Positions 26,903-34,167 of a stretch of 64,000 nucleotides of DNA are shown here, one piece after another. Under the pieces are notes generated by a model. That model saw only the letters and a program-made list of their open reading frames with translations, was not told where the DNA came from and searched no databases. A program made the position numbers and the translations under genes. The stretch's first letter is position 1; each line of letters begins with the position of its first letter. Source of the stretch: Avipropionibacterium sp050157065 (lineage in GTDB: Bacteria > Actinomycetota > Actinomycetes > Propionibacteriales > Propionibacteriaceae); assembly GCA_050157065.1 (NCBI GenBank), contig CP189573.1; one strand, given 5' to 3'.

Positions 26903-27361
26903 CTAGGCCGAGTCGTCCGGCTGCGCGTCGGCCAACGCGGTCAACAGGTCGGCCAGCGACGCCTGCTGAGATGCCGTGAGCACCGAGAAGTACTCCGCCG
27001 ACGACTCCCGCCGTTCCTGCCGGATGGCGTCGGCGAGCTCGCGACCACGGCCGGTCGGGGTGACCACGACGGCCCGCCGGTCGGAGGCATCTGCCCCCCG
27101 TACGACCAGGCCCTTCGTCTCCAGCTGGTCGACCACCTCGGTCGCCGAGCGGGGTGCGATGTGCAGCCGATCGGCGAGGTGCTTGAGCCGCAGCCCGTCG
27201 GCACACTGCGTGACGTGACTCAGTGCCCGCCACTGGAACGGGGTCAGGTCCCACGGCGCCAACTGCTCCACCCAGGACCGCCGCAACCGCCGGAACGACC
27301 GGTGGAGCAGGCTGCCGAGGTCGAGGTCGTCGCCCTGGCGGCCACCGGAGTCGTCCGTCAT
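26903..27361 (-). CDS. MarR family regulator
   Basis: A 152-residue winged-helix regulator: LTPFQWRALSHVTQCADGLRLKHLADRLHIAPRSATEVVDQLETKGLV forms the DNA-binding core and ASDRRAVVVTPTGRGRELADAI the wing and dimer helix. It is divergent from the ABC exporter at 27444 and is the probable repressor of it, with a small palindrome in between. An AT-rich -10-like CATACT follows the palindrome on the exporter side. Confidence 0.92.
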   Translation of the reverse strand: MTDDSGGRQGDDLDLGSLLHRSFRRLRRSWVEQLAPWDLTPFQWRALSHVTQCADGLRLKHLADRLHIAPRSATEVVDQLETKGLVVRGADASDRRAVVVTPTGRGRELADAIRQERRESSAEYFSVLTASQQASLADLLTALADAQPDDSA

Positions 27362-27395
27362 GCCGTCATCCTAACGTTGCCATGCACCCTCATTG

Positions 27396-27408
27396 TGAGG
27401 TAGCCTCA
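27396..27408. promoter_or_regulatory. Possible MarR operator
   Basis: A palindrome TGAGG-TAG-CCTCA between divergent marR (start 27361) and the ABC exporter (start about 27444). The sequence CATACT at 27410-27415 could be the exporter's -10. The arms are only 5 bp, so support is mainly positional. Confidence 0.4.
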
Positions 27409-27443
27409 GCATACTAGCAGGACGACACGCAGAGGTGATGCCA

Positions 27444-29327
27444 GTGGCGATGCAGTTGATGAGCGCCGGAGTACCCCGCTCCCCGGGCGGTCCCGGTGGC
27501 GGCTGGGGAGACCCCGCCCGGATGGACCCCGACGACCAGCGACAGCTCGAGACCCACCCGGTCGAGCTGCGCCGCGTCACCGCACTCTTCAAGCCCCACA
27601 GGTGGACGATCGCGCTGGTCGTGCTGTTGATCAGTGCCTCCTCGGCCGTCGGCCTCGCCCAACCGTTTCTGGTGCGCGGCGTCATCGACGACGCACTGCC
27701 GCACTCCGACCTCCCCCTGCTCGCCATGTTGTGCGGCGCCATGGTGGTCGTCGCCGCGTTGAGCTCGATCATCGGGGTGGTGCAGACCTGGTTGGCCACC
27801 TCGATGGGCCAGCAGGTGATGCACACCCTGCGCACCTCGCTGTTCACCCACCTGCAGAAGCAGTCGCTGAGCTTCTTCACCCGGACCCGCGGCGGCGACG
27901 TCCAGTCCCGACTGACCCACGACATCTCCGGCATGCAGTCGGTGATCACCACCACCGCCACCTCGGTCGCCTCCCACCTCACCACCGCGATCGCCACCGT
28001 CGTGGCGATGGTGGCCCTGTCGCCCCGGCTGACACTGATCTCGCTGCTCGTCCTGCCGCCGTCGATCTACCTGAGCCGCCGCGTCGCGATCCTCCGCCGC
28101 GACATCACCACCAAGCGGCAGCGCGAGATGGCGCTGCTGCACACCCAGGTCGAGGAGGGGCTGTCGGTCTCGGGCATCCGACTCGCCAAGACCCTCGGCA
28201 CCACCGGCCGCAACACCGCCCGGTTCACCTCCTCGTCGGACCGGCTGCGCAGTCTGGAAATGCGGGCCCAGCTCGCCGGCCAGTGGCGGATGGCGACGAT
28301 GGCCATCGTGTTCGCCGCGATCCCGGCCGCGATCTACCTGGCGGCCGGGTTCCCCGTGATCTCCGGCGGGATGACCATCGGCACCGTGGTCGCGTTCACC
28401 GCCCTGCAGGCGACGATCTTCCGACCGATCATGGGGCTGCTGAACGTCGGCGTGCAGTGGGTCACCGCGATGGCACTGTTCAGTCGCATCTTCGAGTTCC
28501 TCGACCTGGTGCCCGAGGTGCAGCCGCCGGCCGATCCCGTACGACTCGACCCCCGGACCGTACGGGGTGAGGTCCGGTTCGCCGACGTCGACTTCTCGTA
28601 CGGCGACGGCGCACCGGTGCTGAGCGAGGTCGACCTGACGATCCCGGCCGGCACCACCACCGCGCTGGTCGGCGCCACCGGCTCGGGCAAGTCGACGCTC
28701 GGCTCGCTGCTGCCACGGCTCAACGACGTCAGCTCCGGACGGGTCACCATCGACGGGGTCGACGTCCGCGACCTCCACCCCGACGACCTGGCCTCGATCG
28801 TCGGCGTGGTCAGCCAGGAGACCTACCTGGTGCACGACTCGATCCGGGAGAACCTGCTGCTCGCCGACCCCGAGGCCACCGACGAGATGCTGTGGGAGGC
28901 CCTCGACGCCGCCCGCATCGCCGACCTGGTCAACGGTCTCCCCGACGGCCTCGACACCCTCGTCGGCGCCCGCGGCTTCCGGTTCTCCGGGGGCGAGCAA
29001 CAGCGACTCGCGATCGCCCGCACCATCCTGCGCAATCCGCGGGTGCTGGTGCTGGACGAGGCCACCAGTGCCCTCGACAACACCACCGAGGCGCAGGTCC
29101 AAGAAGCCCTCGACCGGCTCGCCGAGGACCGCACCACACTGACCATCGCGCACCGGCTGTCGACGGTGGAGAATGCCGATCAGGTGGCGCTGCTCGACGC
29201 CGGCCGGGTGCTGGAGCGCGGCACCGCGGCCCAGCTGCGGGCCGCCGGCGGTGCGTTCGCCCGGCTCGCCGCCAAGGGCAGCGACGACATCGACGAGGAG
29301 GAGGAGTTGGCGCTGTCGAGGCGCTGA
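27444..29327 (+). CDS. ABC exporter, fused permease and ATPase (ABCB/MsbA type)
   Basis: A half-size exporter of about 627 residues. Six membrane helices fill residues 50-340. The ATPase domain has Walker A GATGSGKST, Q-loop VVSQETYLVHDSI, signature FSGGEQQRLAIAR, Walker B VLVLDEATSALD and H-loop TIAHRLST. It should act as a homodimer. I chose the GTG at 27444 because AGAGG lies 8 nt upstream; ATGs at 27438, 27450 and 27459 are alternatives that change only the first residues. The divergent MarR regulator suggests it is induced by a toxic compound or metabolite. The complementary strand shows a long open frame that is a GC-rich artefact. Confidence 0.94.
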   Translation: MAMQLMSAGVPRSPGGPGGGWGDPARMDPDDQRQLETHPVELRRVTALFKPHRWTIALVVLLISASSAVGLAQPFLVRGVIDDALPHSDLPLLAMLCGAMVVVAALSSIIGVVQTWLATSMGQQVMHTLRTSLFTHLQKQSLSFFTRTRGGDVQSRLTHDISGMQSVITTTATSVASHLTTAIATVVAMVALSPRLTLISLLVLPPSIYLSRRVAILRRDITTKRQREMALLHTQVEEGLSVSGIRLAKTLGTTGRNTARFTSSSDRLRSLEMRAQLAGQWRMATMAIVFAAIPAAIYLAAGFPVISGGMTIGTVVAFTALQATIFRPIMGLLNVGVQWVTAMALFSRIFEFLDLVPEVQPPADPVRLDPRTVRGEVRFADVDFSYGDGAPVLSEVDLTIPAGTTTALVGATGSGKSTLGSLLPRLNDVSSGRVTIDGVDVRDLHPDDLASIVGVVSQETYLVHDSIRENLLLADPEATDEMLWEALDAARIADLVNGLPDGLDTLVGARGFRFSGGEQQRLAIARTILRNPRVLVLDEATSALDNTTEAQVQEALDRLAEDRTTLTIAHRLSTVENADQVALLDAGRVLERGTAAQLRAAGGAFARLAAKGSDDIDEEEELALSRR

Positions 29328-29331
29328 CGCA

Positions 29332-29403
29332 CCGCTTGGTCGGACGTCACTCCTGGGTGGTGCCGTGCCGCAGCGCCCGGTCGAGAACGTGGGCGAGGTT
29401 GCC
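29332..29403. repeat. Left copy of a 72-bp imperfect direct repeat
   Basis: It aligns without gaps to 29895-29966, exactly 563 bp away, at about 61 of 72 positions. The right copy is the 3' end of the gene at 29910-30326 and its downstream flank. The left copy is a detached copy of the same tail. The HTH/HicB-like gene lies between the two. Confidence 0.8.
29347..29403 (-). pseudogene. Remnant 3' end of a paralogue of the gene at 29910
   Basis: On the minus strand this reads GNLALHVL-type codons ending LDRALRHGTTQE and a stop, against LDRALRHGATQE and a stop in the intact gene at 29910. Only the last 18 or so codons remain; upstream the frame meets unrelated sequence. It marks an old duplication or a recombination scar left when the 563-bp segment was inserted. 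Confidence 0.7.
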
Positions 29404-29508
29404 ACGCGGATTGTCTACACAAGTTTACTTGTTCATGTCCAGTCGGATAGACGACGATGGTGGTCAGTGAGCAGTGCCGCAAGGCCATCGACAACTGTGG
29501 AGGATGAC

Positions 29509-29886
29509 ATGGGCACGTACGACGTCTCCGTGACCCGCGAGGGCCGTTGGTGGATGGTCGAGATCCCCCAGCATGATCTGCTCACCCAGGCCCGACGCCT
29601 CGCCGACGTCGAGGGCGAGGCCAGGTCGGTGCTCTCGGTGACGCTCGACGTACCGCCGTCCACCATCGAGCTCGACATCCACATCCATGTCGGCGGCGAC
29701 GATCTGGCCGACGTCCGGCGTGACATCGAAGCGTTGAAGTCCCGTGCCGCCGAAGCCGAGGCCCAGGTGTCGACCCTCATGCGTGACGTGGCAGTGAGGA
29801 TGGCAGCCGACGAAATCCCCGTCAGGGACATCGGCGAGGTGCTCGGTGTGTCACATCAGCGCGCCCACCAACTCGTGTCCCACTGA
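29509..29886 (+). CDS. HicB-like antitoxin/HTH protein
   Basis: A 125-residue protein. Residues 1-70 resemble the HicB partial RNase H-like fold (TYDVSVTREGRWWMVEIPQHDLLTQARRLADVEGEARSV, then VTLDVPP). A helical linker and a C-terminal helix-turn-helix follow (RMAADEIPVRDIGEVLGVSHQRAHQLV). SD GGAGG 6 nt before the ATG fixes the start. No HicA-like toxin of about 60 residues is seen on either side, so it is an orphan here. It sits inside the 563-bp segment bounded by direct repeats, which suggests it was acquired or moved as a unit. Confidence 0.78.
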   Translation: MGTYDVSVTREGRWWMVEIPQHDLLTQARRLADVEGEARSVLSVTLDVPPSTIELDIHIHVGGDDLADVRRDIEALKSRAAEAEAQVSTLMRDVAVRMAADEIPVRDIGEVLGVSHQRAHQLVSH

Positions 29887-29909
29887 GCCTCCCTCCGCTT
29901 GGTCCTGCG

Positions 29910-30326
29910 TCACTCCTGGGTGGCGCCGTGCCGCAATGCCCGGTCAAGGAAGTAGGCGAGGTCGCCACTGACACCGTCCCGGGCGCCCCGGGCGACCACC
30001 AGCGGTGGCGGGGACGGCTTCAGCACGACCCCGCGGATCCGTTCCCGCCAGCCACCCGGCACGACGAGCACGTAGAACTCGCCCTCCGCGCCGATCGCGA
30101 CCGAGCGATCGTTCTTGATGTACCAGCCCTGGGCGTTCGTCCGGACCTGCTGTCCGGAGAGCAACCGCGCGGTGAGGGGCTGCAGCGGCAGGTCGATCTC
30201 ACGGGCCCGGCCGACGAACGCATCGATCAACGCCTGCGCCTGCTCCGCCTCGCCACGCTCATGTGCCGCAGCCAGTTCGGCGCGCAGCGCGGCGTCCTCG
30301 GCACGGCTCGACCGCTCGGAGCTCAT
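29910..30326 (-). CDS. Conserved hypothetical protein
   Basis: A 138-residue soluble protein I do not recognise. The first 50 residues are helical and charged (RAEDAALRAELAAAHERGEAEQAQALIDAFV). The rest is beta-rich, with NAQGWYIKNDRSVAIGAEGEFYVLVVPGGWRERI, and a short C-terminal helix (DLAYFLDRALRH). It is divergent from the ammonia-lyase gene with 35 bp between starts. Its 3' end is duplicated at 29332-29403, which supports it as a real, once-duplicated gene. Confidence 0.7.
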   Translation of the reverse strand: MSSERSSRAEDAALRAELAAAHERGEAEQAQALIDAFVGRAREIDLPLQPLTARLLSGQQVRTNAQGWYIKNDRSVAIGAEGEFYVLVVPGGWRERIRGVVLKPSPPPLVVARGARDGVSGDLAYFLDRALRHGATQE

Positions 30327-30361
30327 GGGTTCGGTCTATCACGCGGTCGTACGATGACACC

Positions 30362-31366
30362 ATGCCGTCCGCACCCGACAACCGCGAGCAGCCGACCGAG
30401 CTGCCAACCGCTGCCGACGTGACCGCGGCCGCGGACCGGATCGCCGACCAGGCCCACCGGACCCCGGTGCTCACCTCACGCACCCTGGACGACCGACTCG
30501 GCTGCCACGTGTTCTGCAAGGCCGAGAACCTGCAGCGGATGGGGGCGTTCAAGTTCCGCGGGGCGCTCAACGCGATCAGCCGCCTCACCCCCGACCAACT
30601 CGCGGCCGGGGTGGTCACCTACTCCTCGGGCAACCATGCCCAGGCCGTCGCGTTGGCCGCCCGGATCCGCGGCAGCCGGGCCACCATCGTGATGCCGCAC
30701 GACGCGCCGGCGGTGAAGGTCGCCGCGACCGAGGGGTACGGCGGCCGGGTGGTGCGTTACGACCGCTACACCGAGGACCGCACCGCGGTCGGCGAACGGA
30801 TGGCCGCCGAGACCGGCGCGACCGTGATCCCGCCGTTCGACCACCCGGACGTGATCGCCGGGCAGGGCACCGCGGCGAAGGAACTGCTCGACGAGGTCGG
30901 CCCGCTCGAACTGCTGCTGGCCCCGCTCGGCGGCGGCGGCCTGCTGTCGGGTACGGCCCTGGCCGCGGCCGAGTGGTCACCCGGCTGCCGGGTGTACGGC
31001 GTCGAGCCCGAGGCGGGCAACGACGGCCAGCAGTCGTTCCGGTCCGGCAGCATCGTCACCATCGACACCCCGCGGACCATCGCCGATGGCACCCAGACCA
31101 CCGCACTGGGCGAGCTCACGTTCGCCGTGATCCGCCGCCACGTGACCGACGTGCTCACCGTCGACGACGACGAGCTGGCCGAGGCGATGCGGTTCCTGGC
31201 CGGCCGGATGAAGGTGGTCGTCGAACCGTCCGGGGCGCTTGGCATCGCCGCCCTCGACCGGCTCGACCCGGAGCTGCTGGCCGGCAAGCGGGTCGGAGTG
31301 ATCCTGTCGGGCGGCAACGTCGACCTTGCCAGGTTGGCCGGGCTGCTAAGCCCCACGCCCGGGTGA
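30362..31366 (+). CDS. PLP-dependent ammonia-lyase / serine-threonine dehydratase family
   Basis: A 334-residue fold type II PLP enzyme. The Schiff-base Lys is residue 64 in GAFKFRGALN. SSGNHAQAVA binds the substrate carboxylate, LGGGGLLSG is the phosphate loop, and EPSGALG and GVILSGGNVD follow. There is no C-terminal ACT domain, so it is closest to catabolic threonine dehydratase, serine racemase or threo-3-hydroxyaspartate ammonia-lyase; these cannot be told apart here. The ATG at 30362 is the first in frame near the divergent promoter. Confidence 0.9.
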   Translation: MPSAPDNREQPTELPTAADVTAAADRIADQAHRTPVLTSRTLDDRLGCHVFCKAENLQRMGAFKFRGALNAISRLTPDQLAAGVVTYSSGNHAQAVALAARIRGSRATIVMPHDAPAVKVAATEGYGGRVVRYDRYTEDRTAVGERMAAETGATVIPPFDHPDVIAGQGTAAKELLDEVGPLELLLAPLGGGGLLSGTALAAAEWSPGCRVYGVEPEAGNDGQQSFRSGSIVTIDTPRTIADGTQTTALGELTFAVIRRHVTDVLTVDDDELAEAMRFLAGRMKVVVEPSGALGIAALDRLDPELLAGKRVGVILSGGNVDLARLAGLLSPTPG

Positions 31367-31384
31367 GGCACGCGTACCGGCTGG

Positions 31385-32773
31385 GTGACGGACCCGTACC
31401 ACCTGCGTGAAAGACTCGCCCGCGTGGAGCTGGTGCGGAATCTTCGACGGTTGTGGCACCACCAGCTCTTCCGCCGCCTGCTGGCGGTCCGGGTGGCGGT
31501 CCAGTCGTGTGACGGGCTGCTGCAGGCCGCGCTCGCCTCGTACGTGCTGTTCTCCACGCAGCGGCAACCCGACGCGGTCAGCATCGCCATCGTGTTGGCG
31601 ATCACCCTGCTGCCGTTCTCGATCGTCGGCCCGTTCGTCGCCGTCGTGCTCGACCGCTGGTCGCGGCGGCAGGCGTTGGTGGTGGTCGACCTGGTCCGGG
31701 TGGTGCTGTGCCTGGCGGTCGCCGGGATCGTGATCGCCGGGCAGAGCACGGTCGGCGTCGGCGAGTTCGTGTTCTACGGGCTGGTGCTGGTGCTGATGAG
31801 CCTCAACCGGTTCGTGCTGGCGACGCTCAGCTCCGCGCTGCCGCACACCATCGACGCCGACGAGTACCTGGTCGCCAACGCGGTGGTGCCGACGGTCGGC
31901 CCGGCCGGCACCATCCTCGGTGCCGGGATCGGGCTGGGTGGGCGGCTGCTGCTCGGCCCGGTGCTGCCGCCCAACCTGACCGACGGCATCCTGTTCGCCC
32001 TCGCCTCGGTCGGCTACCTGGTCAGCGTGCTGCTGGCGTTGCGGATCGGTCGTACGGCGTTGGGTCCCGACGTCGAGGAGCCGACCCGCGCCAAGGACGT
32101 GGCCGCCGGCCTGGTCGCCACGCTGCGGCACCTCGGCGACCGTCGGCCCGCGGCGATCGGGCTGCTCACCATCGCGGCCCAGCGGATCCCGTACGGGCTG
32201 GTCACGGTCGCCACCATCCTCGTCTACCGCAACCACTTCCATCCAGTCACCGAGGTCGACGCCGCACTGGGCGACCTGAGCATCCTGTTGCTGGCCACCG
32301 CGATCGGGTTCGTGCTGGCGGCCGTGGTCACCCCACCGATGGCGCGGAGGTTCGGGCTGCGCGGCTGGTTGATCATCACGCTGGTCGGCTCGGCGGTGCT
32401 GCAGGTGGTGCCCGGCGCGATCTACCGCCAACCCACCCTGGTGGCGGCCGCGTTCGCCCTCGGGGTCTTCGCCCAGTCGTTGAAGATCGGCGTGGACACC
32501 CTCGTCCAGGCCCATGTCGACGACGAGCACAAGGGCCGGACCTTCATCTTCTACGACATGATCTTCAACGTCACGCTCGTGCTGGGGGCGGTGCTGTGCG
32601 CACTGATCATGCCCCCGGACGGGGTGTCGGTGCCCGTCCTGCTCGGCGTCGCCGGCTGCTACCTGGTGGTGGCGGTCGGGTTCACCCTGATCACCCGCGG
32701 CATCGATCGGGCGGTGTTCGACACCGGTCTCGGGGGGCAGCCGAGCCCCGAGCAGGCGGCCGCGAACTCGTAG
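31385..32773 (+). CDS. MFS transporter
   Basis: A 462-residue membrane protein with about 11-12 hydrophobic helices. The MFS loop 2-3 motif appears as VVLDRWSRRQALVVVDLVRV, and the central loop lies around RTALGPDVEEPTRAKDVAAG. It is of the MFS_3/enterobactin-exporter-like type by overall pattern. The GTG at 31385 starts MTDPYHLRERL. It lies 18 bp after the ammonia-lyase and 9 bp before the serine hydrolase, so the three may form one operon. Substrate is unknown. Confidence 0.88.
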   Translation: MTDPYHLRERLARVELVRNLRRLWHHQLFRRLLAVRVAVQSCDGLLQAALASYVLFSTQRQPDAVSIAIVLAITLLPFSIVGPFVAVVLDRWSRRQALVVVDLVRVVLCLAVAGIVIAGQSTVGVGEFVFYGLVLVLMSLNRFVLATLSSALPHTIDADEYLVANAVVPTVGPAGTILGAGIGLGGRLLLGPVLPPNLTDGILFALASVGYLVSVLLALRIGRTALGPDVEEPTRAKDVAAGLVATLRHLGDRRPAAIGLLTIAAQRIPYGLVTVATILVYRNHFHPVTEVDAALGDLSILLLATAIGFVLAAVVTPPMARRFGLRGWLIITLVGSAVLQVVPGAIYRQPTLVAAAFALGVFAQSLKIGVDTLVQAHVDDEHKGRTFIFYDMIFNVTLVLGAVLCALIMPPDGVSVPVLLGVAGCYLVVAVGFTLITRGIDRAVFDTGLGGQPSPEQAAANS

Positions 32774-32782
32774 AGTCGGGCG

Positions 32783-34144
32783 GTGACCCACCACCACCTC
32801 GAGGCCTCGACCGCCGCCCACCTGTCCCACCTGCTCGCCACGGCCCAGCGCGCCCAACGGCTGCCGTCGATCGCCGCCGGCATCGTCCGGGACGGGGCCC
32901 TGGTGTGGTCGGGCGCCGTCGGCACCCTCGACGGTCGGGCCGGTGGGGAGTCGGCCGATGCCGACACGCAGTACCGGATGGGCTCGATCACCAAGACCTT
33001 CGTCGCGGTCGCGGTGCTGCAGTTGCGCGACGCCGGGAAGCTCGACCTGAACGACCGGTTCGAGACCCACGTGCCCGGCACCAAGCTCGGCGACGCGACG
33101 ATCGCCCAACTGCTCTCCCACGACGCCGGCGTCCAGGCCGAGACGAACGGGCCGTGGTGGGAGCGGACCGCCGGCGGATCATGGGACGACCTGGTCGACA
33201 CCGGGATCGGCCGCCGCTTCCGTCCCGGACGCCAGTTCCACTACACCAACGTCGGCTTCGGTGCGCTGGGCGAACTGGTCGCCCGGGCCCACGGCACCGA
33301 CTGGTTCTCCGTCATCACCCGGGACCTGCTCGCACCGCTGGGCATGATGCGGACGACGACGCGGCCCTTCGGTCGCGCCGCCACCGGCTTGGCGGTGCAC
33401 CCGTTCGCCGACGTGTTGCTGCCCGAGCCGGAGCACGATGCCGGCGGGATGGCGCCGGCCGGCCAGCTGTGGACGACGGTGACCGACCTGGCCGCCTGGG
33501 CGTCGTTCGTCGGAGGTGACACCGGCGACGTGCTCTCGGGCGACACCCTCGCCGAGATGCTCGAGCCGCACGTGGTGGTCGACCTGCCCGACCAGCCCTG
33601 GACCGGCGCCCACGGGCTCGGCTGGCAACTGTGGAACGTCGACGGCACCCGGTACGTCGGCCACGGCGGCTCGATGCCCGGCTTCCTCGCCGGACTACGG
33701 GTCCGCCCCGACTCCGGCGACGGCGTGATCGCGTTCACGAACTCCACGGCCGGTGCGCTGGCCCCGGTCGCCGCCGAACTGCTCGACGCCGTCGTCGACC
33801 GGGAACCGCCGCCGGTCGAGCCGTGGCATGCCGCCGGTGAGCCCGCCCTGTTGGAGCTCGTCGGCACCTGGCACTGGGGGCCTGCGGTCACCACCGGCAC
33901 CGTGGTGGGCGAGCACTTCGTGCTCGGTACGCTCGGCCAGGGCCGCGGTTCACGCTTCCGCCGGGTCGGCGCGGACGCGTGGGTCGGGCTCGACGGCTAC
34001 CACGTCGGCGAGCCGCTGCGGGTGGTGCGGTGTGCCGACGGTACGGTCTCGCACCTGGACCTGGCGTCGTTCCGGTTCACCCGCACGCCGTACGACCCCG
34101 CCGCCGACGTACCCGGCGGGGTCGACGCGGCCAGCTGGCGCTGA
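32783..34144 (+). CDS. Serine hydrolase, beta-lactamase/class C family
   Basis: A 453-residue hydrolase of the penicillin-binding-protein-like fold. The SxxK motif SITK gives nucleophile Ser68 and Lys71; YTN (Tyr at about residue 154 in FHYTNVGFG) is the second motif and HGG in GHGGSMPG the third. The C-terminal 120 residues are beta-rich. No signal peptide is seen, so it is probably cytoplasmic and more likely an esterase or peptidase than a resistance enzyme. The GTG at 32783 follows the MFS stop by 9 bp. Confidence 0.88.
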   Translation: MTHHHLEASTAAHLSHLLATAQRAQRLPSIAAGIVRDGALVWSGAVGTLDGRAGGESADADTQYRMGSITKTFVAVAVLQLRDAGKLDLNDRFETHVPGTKLGDATIAQLLSHDAGVQAETNGPWWERTAGGSWDDLVDTGIGRRFRPGRQFHYTNVGFGALGELVARAHGTDWFSVITRDLLAPLGMMRTTTRPFGRAATGLAVHPFADVLLPEPEHDAGGMAPAGQLWTTVTDLAAWASFVGGDTGDVLSGDTLAEMLEPHVVVDLPDQPWTGAHGLGWQLWNVDGTRYVGHGGSMPGFLAGLRVRPDSGDGVIAFTNSTAGALAPVAAELLDAVVDREPPPVEPWHAAGEPALLELVGTWHWGPAVTTGTVVGEHFVLGTLGQGRGSRFRRVGADAWVGLDGYHVGEPLRVVRCADGTVSHLDLASFRFTRTPYDPAADVPGGVDAASWR

Positions 34145-34167
34145 ACCGTCGCCGGGCGGCGTGGGCC

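Noticed and set aside
26784..27254. N-terminal extension of lyase B through the marR region
   Set aside because: The Tat signal and ribosome site at 26783 define the start; upstream is the marR gene in another frame.
27414..29405. 663-codon minus-strand open frame opposite the ABC exporter
   Set aside because: Low-complexity Gly/Arg/His/Asp composition is typical of the antisense of GC-rich genes, and the plus strand encodes a full ABC protein.
31346..33121. 591-codon minus-strand open frame opposite the MFS and hydrolase genes
   Set aside because: It has no recognisable domain and antisense-like composition, and both plus-strand genes are clear.
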